Below, piece by piece: positions 30,166 through 41,998 of a stretch of DNA of 64,000 nt. Below the pieces are notes generated by a model, which made no database searches, was not told where the DNA came from, and worked only from the letters and a program-made list of their open reading frames with translations. This DNA comes from Bubalus kerabau (lineage: Eukaryota > Chordata > Mammalia > Artiodactyla > Bovidae): positions 86,114,501-86,178,500 of the forward strand of contig NC_073628.1 in the NCBI RefSeq assembly GCF_029407905.1. Direction: 5' to 3'. Both the position numbers and the translations under genes were made by a program. Position 1 is the stretch's first letter. Each line of letters starts with the position of its first letter.

Positions 30166-32681
30166 GAAGAAAGAATGAAAGAAAAGACTATGAATTGCAG
30201 TGGAAAATGCTTAGCAAATGACACCTTAACCATATAGTATTCAGATTAGCATCATCAGTGATGCTCTGTGCCTATCGTGGCAAACGCTGATACTGTTTAC
30301 ACCAACCTATAACCCCTAGTCATGAGAAAAACCCAGATCAGGGTGCATTGAATGGAGTAACTTGGCCAGTGCTGTTTGAGACTGTCTAGGAAAGATTAAG
30401 AAACCGCCATGGTCCAGGAAAAAAAGGGGAGACATGACAACTGAATGCAATTTTATCCCTGAATTGGATTCCAGAAGAAAGAGAGAGGACATTGATGGAA
30501 ACACTGGTAAATCCAGATAAAGTCTCTAACTTAATTATCAGTAGTACACCAACTTTGGTTTCTTAGTTTGACAAATGTTCCTGGGTAATGTAAGATCTTA
30601 ACAACAGGTAAAACTGGAGAAGGATTATGGGAATTCTGTCCTGTCTTTGCAACTTTTCTGTAAATGTAAAATTATCTGCAAGCGAAATGTTTTTAAAAAG
30701 AAAAGCCTGTTATGAAGTAGCATTGTAAAGGCAAATTTTCTGCCACCCTGCAGGCAGTATAGTTGAAGTTGATAGCAATAACCAGATTTCAAGAAATGGG
30801 TCATAGAGATTTCAAAATGAGAAATTGGTGTGCTAATTCTTGAAATGATGAGTCCTTCATTATTAAGAACCCTAACTGTGTCCCAAGCATTTATTAAAAG
30901 CTTCCAGCTCACACTTAAGTGAAGTTGATACCATCTAGTGACATGTTACTCAGTAAAGGAAAAGAGGAAGCTATAAACTTATCAAAAAGAGAAGGCTCGT
31001 GAATCTAATATTCCTTTACAGGATTCAGAGTTATATTTTTATCCTAAAGTTGCAAAAGAAGTCAAGGTCATGAAAAGTTTATAAAAAGCAATTCATCATT
31101 ATGATATTTCAGATAACTTCCAAAGGCCAAAAGTGATTTAGAAAATCTTTAGAATCTGAAGGCAAAGAATTAGATACAAACCATTACTGAGATACTGAAA
31201 AAGGAAGTCTGTAAGTGCCCATAGAGATAAATGTAAACTCTTATAATTTAAAAACAAAACTGTGTAATTGTAATCAGGTGTTTCTTCCTCATCCCTTCAA
31301 AAAAGCTGCCATTAAATCAGTGGAGAGCTTACAATTGATGAATCAAAGCATAAAACAAAAATGGAATACATTTTTTCAAACTTCACTACCCAGGGAACCC
31401 TGGGGTTCCATGGAGCATCCTTGGGTGAAAGTGCTCTACCCTACTTACTAGTATCCTTTTGTTATAAGATGAATTCTCAGTTATAAAAACTGTAGCTGTA
31501 AAGTTTGGGAATGAGTGTGCTAGGTACTGATTTAGGGAAGAAGCAAACTCTACTCCTGTAATACCAGCTTAGGTGATGTCTGGCAAGGTTTCCAGTTCAA
31601 GACTCTCTACTTGTGAGCCAGGGTTCTCCTGCATCACAGACACACACACGTTCATAAACCCTGGCCTCCTCCAGAATCAGCCTCGGGTTATCGAGGGACA
31701 TTTGAAAGTTGTCCTCAGAGCCTTGCTTGGCAGTTTTCGGTTCTCTGGTGAGTGAAGGGTTAATGTGTCATTGCACAAGGACTTTATTAATCCAGTCCCC
31801 TGCTCCAGACTTGACCTTCAATCACTGGAAAACAAGAAAACGCTGAAAACAATGTCAACCAAGTGAAAAATCCTCTGTTGGACCTCAGTCCAGACATTTG
31901 TGTGAGTGCAGCCTTTGTGCGAGTCCTGCAGTAAAGCAGCTGTCCGGCAGGTATGTTTCTACCTGATGGAAACCTCGAGTTGTTAATGGCTCTTCTGGGG
32001 CAAGGCAACAAGGGCAGAGTTGGCCCCTGCTCTGGAAGAATAACAAATGAGAGAGAAGGTTACTGAGCCACATGCTTTGCCCCAAAATAGCCATGGATGG
32101 AGGGACTGTACTTACCAGATAGATGTCTTGACTCCTTCCCACCGGTGAAGATAAGTAAAGACAGTTTCTTTGTATATGTCACGGCTAGAGTTGTCTCACT
32201 GTATATAGAGCAGCCAATTCATCATTTGAGGTCCTGTGTGTAGCTCTGTTGAGGAGGACACGCATTTATTAGCCTCAATAAGGTACAGAACTGTCATTAC
32301 AGAAAAACAGTCACTCAGGGTGGGCCCTGGCTAAAATACTGAGAAGTGTGTCATTCACACAAACGTATGGACCCAGACTTGTGAAGTTCAAGTACTGTTT
32401 ACTTGGGATTAGCTCAAGTTTGGGTAAGAAGCTGTGGAATTTGGATGTGGTTGTTGATAGCGCTGTTTGTGGTGAGAGAAACCAGGCCAACTCTTGTGAG
32501 GAGGGAAGGGGGCAGGGCAGGGACGTGGGCTGAGAGGCCACCCACCAAGAATCTACATCTTACTCTTGATGATAATTCTGAAACTCAGTCTAGGCATTTT
32601 GAAGCTGGAGGGTGACATTTGGAGAGGAAGAAGAAAGAAATATCTGTCTCTTCTAATTTAAACTTAGGTATTGTCTGTCTT
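30166..32681. other. Intronic unique sequence, 2.5 kb
   Basis: No recognisable transposon or gene. AT-leaning to 31300, more balanced afterwards. Short open frames on both strands show no family resemblance. Confidence 0.45.
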
Positions 32682-32893
32682 GGGCTTCCCTGGTGGCTCA
32701 GTGGTAAAGAATACGCCTGCCAATGCAGGAGACACAGATTTGATACCTGGGTCAAGAAGATTCCCTGAAGGAAGAAACAGCAACCCACTCCAGTATTCTC
32801 GCCTGGGGAATCCCATGGACAGGGGAGCCAGGTGGGCTGCAGTCTACAGCATCACAAAAATGCCGGACATGACTTAGCAACTTAACAACAACA
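32682..32893 (+). mobile_element. Bov-tA SINE (sense)
   Basis: Head GGGCTTCCCTGGTGGCTCAG, GTGGTAAAGAATACGCCTGC, B-box region ACAGATTTGATACCTGGG, CAACCCACTCCAGTATTCTC, tail (AAC)n. Target-site duplication not obvious. Confidence 0.93.
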
Positions 32894-33009
32894 TTGGCTC
32901 TCTCAGGTAAAAGACTTGTTAATGTGGTGCCACCATACGAAGTTGTAAACATTACCAGAGGCTGTTTTGCCAGGAAAATCAGTAATCTCTGAGCTTTCTT
33001 TTTCCATGG

Positions 33010-33685
33010 TTCAGTTCAGTCACTCTGTCGTCTCCAACTCTTTGTGACCCCATGAATCGCAGCACGTCAGGCCTCCCTGTCCATCACCATCTCCCAGAGT
33101 TCACTCAAACTCATGTCCATCGAGTCGGTGATGCCATCCAGCCATCTCATCCTCTGTCGTCCCCTTCTCCTCCTGCCCCCAATCCCTCCCAGCATCAGAG
33201 TCTTTTCCAATGAGTCAACTCTTCGCATGAGGTGGCCAAAGTACTGGAGTTTCAGCTTCAGCATCATTCCTTCCAAAGAACACCCAGGGCTGATCTCCTT
33301 TAGAATGGACTGGTTGGATCTCCTTGCAGTCCAAGGGACTCTCAAGAGTCTTCTCCAACACCACAGTTCAAGAGCATCAATTCTTCGGCGCTCAGCCTTC
33401 TTCACAGTCCAACTCTCACATCCATACATGACCACAGGAAAAACCATAGCCTTGACTAGACGGAACTTTGTTGGCAAAGTAATGTCTCTGCTTTTCAATA
33501 TGCTATCTAGGTTGGTCATCACTTTTCTCCCAAGGAGTAAGCGTCTTTTAATTTCATGGCTTCAGTCACCATCTGCAGTGATTTTGGAGCCCCAGAAAAA
33601 TAAAGTCTGACACTGTTTCCGCTGTTTCCCCATCTATTTGCCATGAAGTTATGGGACCAGATGTCATGGTCTTCGTTTTCTGAAT
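33010..33685 (-). mobile_element. BovB 3' part (antisense)
   Basis: 676 bp beginning TTCAGTTCAGTCACTCTGTC. The reverse strand keeps a 151-codon open stretch (33067-33522) of the LINE C-terminal region with [17 protein letters not shown] and [16 protein letters not shown]. The RT catalytic core is missing. 5'-truncated at a point within the TTTTCTGAAT segment. Confidence 0.95.
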
Positions 33686-33892
33686 AGTTTGGGAAATATT
33701 TGCTGACTACACTCTGTCAACAAACTCTTGTTCTAGAAAGTTCTCTAGAGGATCATTCTCTACAGATTTACAGAAGATAAAAGACAAGGTTGTTCCCAGG
33801 CCAGCTGCCTGCTCACTTATACACATAGCTATTGAGATCATCTTTTACCATAAAAGAAAGACTAGATTATGCATAATCTTTTCTTATTTTTA
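33686..33892. other. Short intronic spacer
   Basis: Nothing recognised. Confidence 0.4.
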
Positions 33893-35060
33893 CAGCTTAT
33901 TGAGATATAATTCACATAGTATACAATTACCATTTAAAGTATGCAACTCAATGGCTTTCAATATATTTACAGAATTATGACTCAACTACCGTTTTAATGC
34001 AATTTTAGGACATTTTCATTAGCAGTCACGCCACAGTCCTCTCAGCCCCTAGTTTCTAGTAATCTGCTTTGTGTCTCTGTATTTGCCTCTTCTGGACAGT
34101 GTGTGTAGATGGAATCGTGCAGTAGGTGGCCTTTGTTGCTGGCTTCTTTCACTTACCATATTTTCAAGGTTCACCCATATTATAGCATATATTAGTACTC
34201 TGTTTGTTTTTATTGATAAATAATATTCCATTTGATGGATATACCAGATTTTATTTATCCATACATCAGCTGATGGACATCTGTGCTCTTTCCACTTTGT
34301 GGCTGTTAAGGATAATACTGCTATGAACATGTCTGCACAAATTTTTGTTTGGGCATGTTTTAATTTCTCCTAAGTATATACTTAAGAGCGGTATTGCTAG
34401 ATCATGTGGTAACTCTGTGTTTAACATTTTGAGGAGCTGCCAAACTGTTTTCCAAAGTGGATACATACTTTTACACATTCACCAGTAGTGTATGAAGGTT
34501 CCAGTTTCTCCACATCCTTGCCACCACTTGCTATTATCTGTCCTTTGATTCTAGCCAACCCAGTGGACATGTATTGGTATCGCATTGTGGTTTTAATTTG
34601 CCTATTACTTATTCCTTAGAGAAGTGTCAGTTCATATACTCTGCTCATATCTATTCATACCCTTTGTCTTTACTGAGTTGTAATAACTCTTTATATATTC
34701 TAGAAAGAAGTTCTTTGCCACATATAATTTGTCTGTGTTTTCTCTCACTCTGTGGGTTATCTTTTCTTTTAGTTGATGCCCCAAAAGTTTTATTTTAATG
34801 ATGTTCAATTTATTTATGTTTTCTTTTATTGCATATGCTTTGGTGCCATATCTAAGAAAACATTGCCTAATACAAAGCCATGAATATTAATCCTTGTATC
34901 TTCTTTTACTAGGTTTATAGTTAGATTTTCTTCTACTAGGGTTCCAGCTTTTATATTTATGTTTTTGATTCATTTGGACTTAATTTTTGTATATGGAAGA
35001 AGAGTAGGGGCCCAGCCCTACCTCATGTGGATATGTCATTGTTACATATCATTTTCTAAG
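33893..35060 (-). mobile_element. Ancient L1 (antisense), ORF2 C-terminus and 3' UTR, about 1.2 kb
   Basis: On + it runs CAGCTTATTGAGATATAATT, TTTCACTTACCATATTTTCA, GATAAATAATATTCCATTTG, TTTTCCAAAGTGGATACATA, AGTTCTTTGCCACATATAAT. The minus frame at 34049-34330 contains KIWYIHQMEYYLSIKTN, an L1 ORF2 C-terminal block. Heavily mutated, so dead. Larger than any other L1 piece here. Confidence 0.85.
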
Positions 35061-35224
35061 AGAAAAAAAACAGAATCCATTTCTGGACAGTCACTCTGAT
35101 TGTGTTAAAGACCAATTGCTCCCCATACCTGTGTCCCACAGTTGAGGGGAAGGTGTTGGGAGAACATAGAGACCCCTGACTTTAGAGAAAACAAACACCT
35201 CTTTGCATAAAGCAGGTGTATTCT
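35061..35224. other. Short intronic spacer
   Basis: Nothing recognised. Confidence 0.4.
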
Positions 35225-35485
35225 GGAGTGAGAGAATCTGAAGCCTTGATCCAAGCCCCAGTCCTCTTGCTCATTAACCAGAGCGCCATGGGCAAATCAC
35301 TTAAGGCTGTCTAAGATTCAGTTGTCTCATCCAATGAAAGGGGAGCTAATTGGAATAGAATACGTTCCAGGAGAACAGAAAGTTTCTCTGCTTAGTGTAA
35401 TCTTGTATACCTAGGGCCTAGAATAGTGCCCAGAACACAGTAGGCTCTCAAAAGTCCCATTTGTGGATTAAATTACCTCCATTAT
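35225..35485 (+). mobile_element. MIR/L2-type fragment (sense)
   Basis: GAGTGAGAGAATCTGAAGCC, CCATGGGCAAATCACTTAAG, CAGTTGTCTCATCCAATGAA, then ATAGTGCCCAGAACACAGTA, GGCTCTCAAAAG. Order fits a sense MIR with an L2-like end. Confidence 0.65.
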
Positions 35486-36069
35486 GCAATCCCCTAGGTT
35501 TATTATAAGAAAAGGCATTTAAAAAAACAATGTGTTCAGATGTTTTATGAATTATAAGATGCTAATTAAAAAAAAAAAAAGAAACGTATGGTTTCTTTCC
35601 TTTGTCGTGGAGAGATATGAGTAGCTGTAACAATGCGGCAAACCTGCAAATGAGGTGAATATATGTTTTTTGAAGGTGCAATTTCATTTTCAAGGTACTA
35701 GAAACCCAGCGATCCTTTAATAAAGTTAATTTATTAAGAATTTTGAGGTCATAAAATGTTAATGCCCTTTTCTAGATTTTCACACTTCACCCTGGAGAAA
35801 ATTTCATCTCCCAAACCTTCCTTTAAAGCAAGCGGTATTGTAGCAAGGGTGATGGGGGCAGAGGAGGAAGGACAGAGAGACTGTGTTGTCTTTCAGCTAT
35901 TTAATAGCTCTGTAAGAACTGGGAATTTTCACTATTCTTTATGTATTTCTCTCTGTTCAAAACTCCTTTTCATCTTTTTTTTTCTCCTCTAGAAACTAAA
36001 AAGTAGTATTTTCATATCCCCTTAAACAAATGTCCTCATTGTGAGATATGACACTTGGTGGTTGATCAT
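35486..36069. other. Intronic AT-rich sequence
   Basis: Contains an A-run at 35569-35580. No transposon or gene recognised. Confidence 0.4.
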
Positions 36070-36604
36070 TGTATCGGTTTTTTATTGTGTAATAAATTAC
36101 CCTACAACTGAGCAGCTGAAAACAACAATAAATATTTGCTATGCATCACATTTTCTATGGGGCAGGAATCTAGAGAGGATTAGCGGGCAGTTTTGGTTTA
36201 GGGTCTTTTGTGAAGTTGCAGTCAAGATGTCAGGTAGGATTGCAGATATGTGAAAGCTTGGTCTAGAGGATCTGCCTCCATGAGTCACTCAGAAGGCTAG
36301 AAAGTTCGTGCTGGTCGTTGGGAGGGAGACCACAGTTTCTTTATACATGGACCTCGCCTCAGGACTGCTTGAGTGTCCTTACAACATGACAGCTGAGTTC
36401 CCCAAGAGCAATCAGTACAAGAGAAAGGGAGGCAGAAAGCTCAATGTATGTGTAATTAAGATTCAGAGGTCATACACTGTCAGCCTGTCAAGTATTCTAT
36501 TGGGTATAGAGGCCAAGCATGATTTAATATGGGAGGAGACTGCAAGGCTACGAGTACTAGGAGCCAGGAATCCTTGGGTGCAGTCTTGGAGGCTGGCTAC
36601 CATC
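36070..36604 (+). mobile_element. Ancient interspersed repeat (about 535 bp), family name uncertain
   Basis: GTGTAATAAATTACCCTACA, GCTGAAAACAACAATAAATA, TTGCAGTCAAGATGTCAGGT, GACTGCTTGAGTGTCCTTAC, GGCTGGCTACCAT form the ordered blocks of a common old mammalian repeat often seen with GAGGTTGCAGTCAAGATGTC in other species. I recognise the repeat but cannot be sure whether it is LTR- or DNA-transposon-derived. Confidence 0.6.
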
Positions 36605-37310
36605 TGTACCATCTTTGAAACATGGGAAAATTAAGTGAATGAAGGACAGGCATAGTAGATAAAATATAAATATGGGATTGACATGAAGCAAGTAAGCTGA
36701 TAATCTTTGTGTATAATGTTGTGATCTGCTGCAAAAAAGATGTAGCATCTTAGTTTTATGAAAAATAAGCCTACAGATAGACCTTAGTAATATTCTAGGA
36801 TATTGTTTTTAGGGTTTTTTGAATTTTACACATTGACTATATTATTATTAGTGACTTAATTAGGGGATCAGTAAACAAAGGTATGCATGAATGGAAAGGT
36901 GCAAAGTTTGAACCAATGCATATCTGAGGTATGTGTGAATAAATGATTTGGTTAAACCCTGTAACTCTGAGGTCAGACCTAGTTAATGCCTGTACAACAG
37001 AAGTTAATGCTCAGGATTTTGTTCTCAGGCTATTAATATTCATAGGTCTGGATGGTATTACTATAAGTGAATTAATGAATGAGTAAGTATATCTATATAG
37101 AAGACAAGGAAAGCCATATGTGGTCCAATTATGAGTGTTTAATGCATTTTTGCTATTAATACATTTCTAAAGTGCTCAATTCCAATATAAATCTATTTGG
37201 ATAAATAGCATACAGAGATAAATACCTGGAAATCAATGTTCTGCATTATTTGAGAAGTGCTGACTGCTTATTAAAAATAAGATATGATCTAATTGGTTAT
37301 GTCTGGGAGT
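36605..37310. other. Intronic AT-rich sequence
   Basis: Nothing recognised. Confidence 0.45.
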
Positions 37311-37455
37311 AATGACGGAGAAGGCAATGGCAACCCACTCCAGTACTCTTCCCTTGAAAATCCCATGGATGGAGGAGCCTGGTAGGCTGCAGTCCAGGAG
37401 GTCACGAAGAGTCGGACATGACTGAGTAACTTCACTTTCTTTCACTTAAAATGAC
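37311..37455 (+). mobile_element. BovA SINE monomer (sense)
   Basis: GGAGAAGGCAATGGCAACCC, CACTCCAGTACTCTTCCCTT, GAGCCTGGTAGGCTGCAGTC, GGACATGACTGAGTAACTTC, (CTTT) tail. AATGAC at 37311-37316 and 37450-37455 is a possible short target-site duplication. Confidence 0.9.
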
Positions 37456-37589
37456 TGAATGTAGGATTTAACCTCTCTTTCCTTGTGTTTGCCCACTTAG
37501 GGCCTTACGACACAGTTCTGATGCATAAAGGGTTAAAGACTCTGGTTAGATGGTGCCCAGCACCCACAGCAGCAGGAGACCTCCAACCA

Positions 37590-37700
37590 GGAGACAGAAG
37601 ACTGGGTTCCACGGCCCTAGTCTTCACTAGTTAGCTCTGTAACCAGACAAGTTACACGTTCCTGGGACTCAGTTTCTCATCTGGAAAGTAAGAGTCCTAA
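37590..37700 (+). mobile_element. MIR fragment (sense)
   Basis: AGAAGACTGGGTTCCACGGC, GTTAGCTCTGTAACCAGACA, AGTTACACGTTCC, CTCAGTTTCTCATCTGGAAA: diverged MIR core and CTCAGTTTCCTCATCTG motif. Confidence 0.65.
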
Positions 37701-37734
37701 GGCAGATGTCCCCTAAAGAAGCTCTTACATTGCG

Positions 37735-38060
37735 CGGCTCCGTGGTGCATCTGGTCGGAAAGCATTTATCAAGTGCTGGCCACATCCCCAGGATGCTATT
37801 AGGTGGAAAGGTGGGAAGGGGCATGTGCATCCTTCCTTGGAGGATCACAAAGCACTCTCTAACGCTACCTGGGAGAATGTGTATCTGACTAGATTTGGCC
37901 ACCCAAAGCAAAGGGAAAACAAACTACAAGGAAAGTCAGTGGGAGCATTTGGTCAGAAAGAAGTGAGTCTTGATCTGGGCCTTGAGGAGGGTATGAGATT
38001 TGACTTGAGAATCACGTGCACAGGTCACCCAGATGAGGAGTGGCCTGGGGAGGTGGGTGG
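37735..38060. other. Old L2-like segment (tentative)
   Basis: GAAAGCATTTATCAAGTGCT, TCAAGTGCTGGCCACAT and, later, TCTGGGCCTTGAGGAGGGTA resemble L2-type repeats, but divergence is too high for a firm call. Confidence 0.3.
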
Positions 38061-38224
38061 CAGATGAGCAGGGCAGAGAGCCCTGGGCTGGGAGTCAGGG
38101 ATTCAGGGCTCCACCCCACTGCTACAGCTAAACATCCTCGGGTGTCACCTCATGCTTCTGATCCCTGCTTCTGCTATGTCACTCACTGGGAGGAAGTAAA
38201 GATGAATGGTGGGCAGCAGGCTAT

Positions 38225-38410
38225 AGAGTCAGAGGGGCCCTGGAAGAGCGTCAGAGATCCAGATTGCGGCACTCTGCAGTACCATATCCTTGAATACGTT
38301 CTTTAATCTCCCTGGGCCTCAGTTTTCTCATCTGCAGATCATAACCACACTCTTCAAGGATTACTGTGAGGACAGAGTGAGAGGATCGGTTAGCACAGTG
38401 CAAGAGCTCA
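38225..38410 (+). mobile_element. MIR fragment (sense)
   Basis: CCTTGAATACGTTCTTTAAT, CTCCCTGGGCCTCAGTTTTC, TCATCTGCAGATCATAACC, GATTACTGTGAGGACAGAG, GTTAGCACAGTGC. Confidence 0.75.
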
Positions 38411-38480
38411 TCAGCTGGTGGGGGCGGTGGTCATATTATCAAAGCTCTTCTGTGAGTGAAGTGAAATTGAGGGTGCTTTT

Positions 38481-38705
38481 TTTTTAACTTTGTATTTTAA
38501 CTTTGTATTTTTTGGAGTATAGCCGATTAAAAATGTTGTGATAGTTTCAGGTAGACAGCAGAGGGACTCATACATATTCACATACCCATTCTCCCCCAGA
38601 CTGCCCTCCCATTCAGCCCACCACATAATATTGAGCAGAGTTACCTGTGCTGTATATAGTAGGATCTTGTTGGTTATCCATTTTAAATGTCGAAGTGTAT
38701 AAGGA
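38481..38705 (-). mobile_element. L1 3'-UTR fragment (antisense)
   Basis: T-rich start, TTTTTTGGAGTATAGCCGAT, TAGTTTCAGGTAGACAGCAG, AGAGTTACCTGTGCTGTATA, TAGTAGGATCTTGTTGGTTA. Same element type as 52311-52565. TAACTTTGTATTT is locally duplicated at its left end. Confidence 0.75.
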
Positions 38706-38734
38706 AGCAATTTGATAAGACTGGGCATTTTTAG

Positions 38735-38961
38735 AACCTAGTGGAATAGGGGACCTCCCTGGTGGTCCAGTGGTTAAGACTTCACCTTCCATTGCAGGGG
38801 ATGTGGGTTCAATCCCTGGTCAGGGAGCTAAGAATCCACTTGCTTTGCAGCCAAAAAACCAAAAGCATAAGAGTATTATAACAAATTCAATAAATACTTT
38901 ACAATACTAAAAAGAAAATCATTTATTTAAAACAACAACAACAACAACAAAACTTAGTGGA
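38735..38961 (+). mobile_element. CHR SINE (sense) with long A-rich tail and target-site duplications
   Basis: AACCTAGTGGA (38735-38745) and AACTTAGTGGA (38951-38961) match at 10 of 11. Head GGACCTCCCTGGTGGTCCAG, GGGTTCAATCCCTGGTCAGG; the tail runs through AAAACCAAAAGC to (AAC)n ending at 38950. Confidence 0.87.
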
Positions 38962-39305
38962 CTATATATATATTGGAATAATATTCAGCCATAAAAAAGA
39001 AGGAAATCTTGCATTTGTGACAACATGGATGAGCCTTGAGTATGCTAAGTGGGATAAGACAGTAACAAAAAGCAAATACTGCGTGATTCCACCCAGATGA
39101 GGCATTTCAAGTAATTAAACTGATAGAAACAGAAAATAAAATAATGGTTGCCAGGGGCTGGGGAAAGGAGAAATGGGGAGTTGTTGGGTGGGTGGGTACC
39201 GAGTTTCAGTTTTGTAAGATGAAAACATCCCAGAGATCTAATCCACAGCAATGTGAATATACTTAATATTACCCAACTGTAAACTTTTTAAAAATTTGGT
39301 GGAGT
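38962..39305 (+). mobile_element. Ancient L1 3' end (sense)
   Basis: GGAATAATATTCAGCCATAA, GACAACATGGATGAGCCTTG, TGCGTGATTCCACCCAGATG, GGTTGCCAGGGGCTGGGG, CAATGTGAATATACTTAATA. These are the standard ordered blocks of old L1 3' ends. Confidence 0.88.
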
Positions 39306-39451
39306 GAATAAAAGATGCATATTCTTCCATTTTTATTTAATGAGTATTTAAATAAATACAACATCGAAAGCACTGTGCCAGGTGCCAGAGGTAAGAGCAG
39401 GGATACACAGATAACCAAGGGGAGGTCCCTGCTTTCAGGGAAGAAAATAAC

Positions 39452-39645
39452 TGACAGTTTTGAGACCTCAGTTCCAGTCCGAGATGAGCCACGGCTGGGG
39501 CATGACCTTGGGCAAGTTACTTACTTCTTCCAATCGTGAGCTTGCTATAGATGTGAAATAGGAACGATTTATGTCTGTCTCACAGATTCCATAGGAATGA
39601 AGTGACAGTGTATTTAGAACAGTGGGCACAGGCTCAATAAATGCT
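39452..39645 (+). mobile_element. MIR (sense)
   Basis: TTTTGAGACCTCAGTTCCAG, CATGACCTTGGGCAAGTTAC, TTACTTCTTCC, AGAACAGTGGGCACAGGCTC, AATAAATGCTC. One of the clearest MIRs in the window. Confidence 0.85.
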
Positions 39646-39852
39646 CTTATGATCGATTCCTCTCTTAGAGGGGCTTACACTCTTGTGGGAGAGGTCAAAG
39701 AAATGCCTGCGCACAACAGAAGTCACAAAGGTGGTAGGAAAAGCAGAGGGACAGGCAAGGTGTTCAGGGAAGGCTGCGGATGGCCTCATCCCACCCTGTG
39801 AACACCTCCTGGTTTGATGACAGGGATGCAGACTAGATGGAGGGGCCGCTGT

Positions 39853-40216
39853 CATGGACTGTATGTCTGTGTCCCTTACAGCTTTATATGTTAAAGCCTG
39901 AACCCCCAACATGATGGTGTTGGGAGCTGAGGCCTTTGGAGATATTGATATTAGATTTAGATGAGGTCATAAGAGTGGGGTACTTGTGGTGGGATTATAA
40001 GAGACCAGAAAGTTAGTTCTGTCTTTCTCTCTGCTGTGTGAGGACACAGTAAGAAGAGGGCTGTCTGCAAGCCAGGAAGAGGGTTCTCACCAGGAACTGA
40101 ATCTGCTTGCATCTTGAGCTTGTACTTCCCAGCTTCCAAAACTGTGAGAAATAACTGTCGTTGGAGCCCCCCAGTTTATCGTATCTTGGTGTGGCAGTCC
40201 CAGCAGACTAATATAG
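39853..40216 (+). mobile_element. Solitary ERVL-MaLR LTR (MLT1-like), ancient
   Basis: GGACTGTATGTCTGTGTCCC, TTATATGTTAAAGCCTGAAC, CCCCAACATGATGGTGTTGG, AGATGAGGTCATAAGAGTGG, TGTGTGAGGACACAGTAAGA, CTGCAAGCCAGGAAGAGGG, TCCAAAACTGTGAGAAATAA, CAGACTAATATAG. These blocks occur in order along an MLT1-type LTR. No internal retroviral genes are present. It is a fixed, decayed genomic relic. Confidence 0.85.
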
Positions 40217-40663
40217 CCACTTAGGAATCTCATGGCAGTGACTTAATAATGGTAGACTCTCCTCCTTGATCTGGAACTGGGAGAGGCAGGAACAGCTGGA
40301 GAAAAGCCTGAGACCCCAAGCAGGTGTGAAGGTGGTGGGGGCGGCCGCTGAGAGCTTGGAGTCTAGAAGGTGGACACAGGTTGCCGCGAGTCGTGGTAGA
40401 ACCTATTCTTTTAACATCTGTCTTATGGCACAGCCGTGTCCTAAAGGGTCTGGTGGCTTCTCCGGGGTCCTCCCTAAGGGTGACATATCCAGATCCCTGC
40501 TGAGCACCGGTGGGTCTGCATCGTCAAAGTTCCTCAGTGAATGCTTGGCTTGAGGCTTGAGAGAACAATGCCTTACTTATGCCTTACTTTTGTTCACTCT
40601 CACCCCTTCATCTCCCTGTTCTTTTATATAACTAACCTTTATTGATACTCAGTATGGAAGAGA
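40217..40663. other. Intronic sequence, nothing recognised
   Basis: Includes a small GC-rich patch (GGGGGCGGCCGC at about 40337-40348, containing a NotI site). Confidence 0.45.
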
Positions 40664-40838
40664 CGGGCTTCCCCAGTGGCTCAGAAGTAAAGAATCCACC
40701 TGCAATGCAGGAGCCACAGGAGACGCAGGTTGGATCCCTGGGTTGGGAAGATCCTCTGGAGAAGGGCATGGCAACCCACTGCAGTATTCTTCCCTGGAGA
40801 ATCCCATGGTCAGAGGAGCCTGGTGGGCTACAGTCCAT
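40664..40838 (+). mobile_element. Bov-tA SINE (sense), 3'-truncated
   Basis: Head GGGCTTCCCCAGTGGCTCAG, GCAGGTTGGATCCCTGGGTT, GGGAAGATCCTCTGGAGAAG, then stops at CTACAGTCCATA without the usual GGGTCGCAAAGAG segment or tail. No clear target-site duplication. Confidence 0.9.
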
Positions 40839-41747
40839 AGTCCTTGGTATGAGGTGTCTCTTCTTTGAGGCTATTTGCTTATTAAACGGTGACAGTACTT
40901 TTGATTAGTGGCTGGCTGTGTGCAGCACTGGGTGACTGTGAGGAGTGCCCCAGGGCCAAGGCTGTGCAGACTTGACCCTGTTTTTGGGGAACAGAAAGTG
41001 TGTCCCCGGGCCTCTGGGTCCCTGTGCATGAAGCAGAGGAGCTTTGCCTGCCCACGGTGCCTGGGACCCCACCAGAGCTTCTGCTCCAGCGTCATTTCAT
41101 CCAGGACCAAGATCGGGACTGAATCAGGGAGGTCATTCCAAGTTTCTTTCCTCCTCTGGCATTCTCCCCACTGTGCCTGTCCTCTCTCTCTTCAACAGAA
41201 AAGGAGAGCAGAAATCCCACTTCCAGGCTCCTCTTAAAGGTCGTCCGACTACTTCAGTGAACGATCTAGGGGGAGAAAACATGAGAGAGAGTCAATAAAG
41301 CAAGAGCTTCGGGAATGAACATCTATGAATACTGTCCATATGACTGAATTTGATAAATCCTACTGGGCCTGTTGGCATGAGTGGGAGCTTTGCCCGGACA
41401 AAGCCGTTAGCCCAGGAAATTGCAGTGCTGTGTGGCACCGAGTTTTAAAGGATACTTGCCTTTATTTCCCCCCTTTCTTCCCTGCCTTTACGAGGTGAGC
41501 TTCTCCGGGCACAGATAATGCAGCCTTGGAAAGAGGAGCATGCCCATGCCTGTCGGGGGAGGGGGCAGGTGAGCACAGAAATGCTTAGGGAAGGGATAGA
41601 GAGAGAGGAAGAAATTTTTTAAATGAATTTAAAAGCTGTCCTAAAGAAGGTGGGAAAGAAAGAAGATAGGAATAAGGTTCTCTAAATGCTTTTCCTGTGT
41701 CCTCTTTTGTGTGTGTTTATCCATCCCCATTCTTCTAAAGCCAAAGG
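40839..41747. other. Intronic unique sequence
   Basis: No transposon recognised. Overlapping short + frames at 40908-41298 lack family resemblance. Confidence 0.45.
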
Positions 41748-41998
41748 CCTCTGTCACTCTGTGTGTGTATGCATTTTTAAGTCACTTCAGTCGTGTCTAC
41801 CTCTTTGCGACCCCATGGACTGTAGCCCACCAGGCTCCTCTGTCCATGGAATTCTCCAGGCAAGAATACTGGAGTGGCTGCCAGGCCCTCCTCCAGGGGA
41901 TCCTCCTGACCCAGGGATCGAGTGGCGTCTCTCATGTCTCCTGCGTTGACAGGCAGGGTCTTCACCACCGAGCCACCTGGGAAGCCCTCTGTCACTCT
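41748..41998 (-). mobile_element. Bov-tA SINE (antisense) with 13-bp target-site duplications
   Basis: CCTCTGTCACTCT at 41748-41760 and 41986-41998. Body: CACTTCAGTCGTGTCTACCT, CAGGCAAGAATACTGGAGTG, CTCCAGGGGATCCTCCTGAC, GGGATCGAGTGGCGTCTCTC, head GAGCCACCTGGGAAG. Confidence 0.95.

Noticed and set aside
34049..34330. 93-codon minus frame as a protein gene
   Set aside because: Matches L1 ORF2 C-terminal block; part of an ancient L1.
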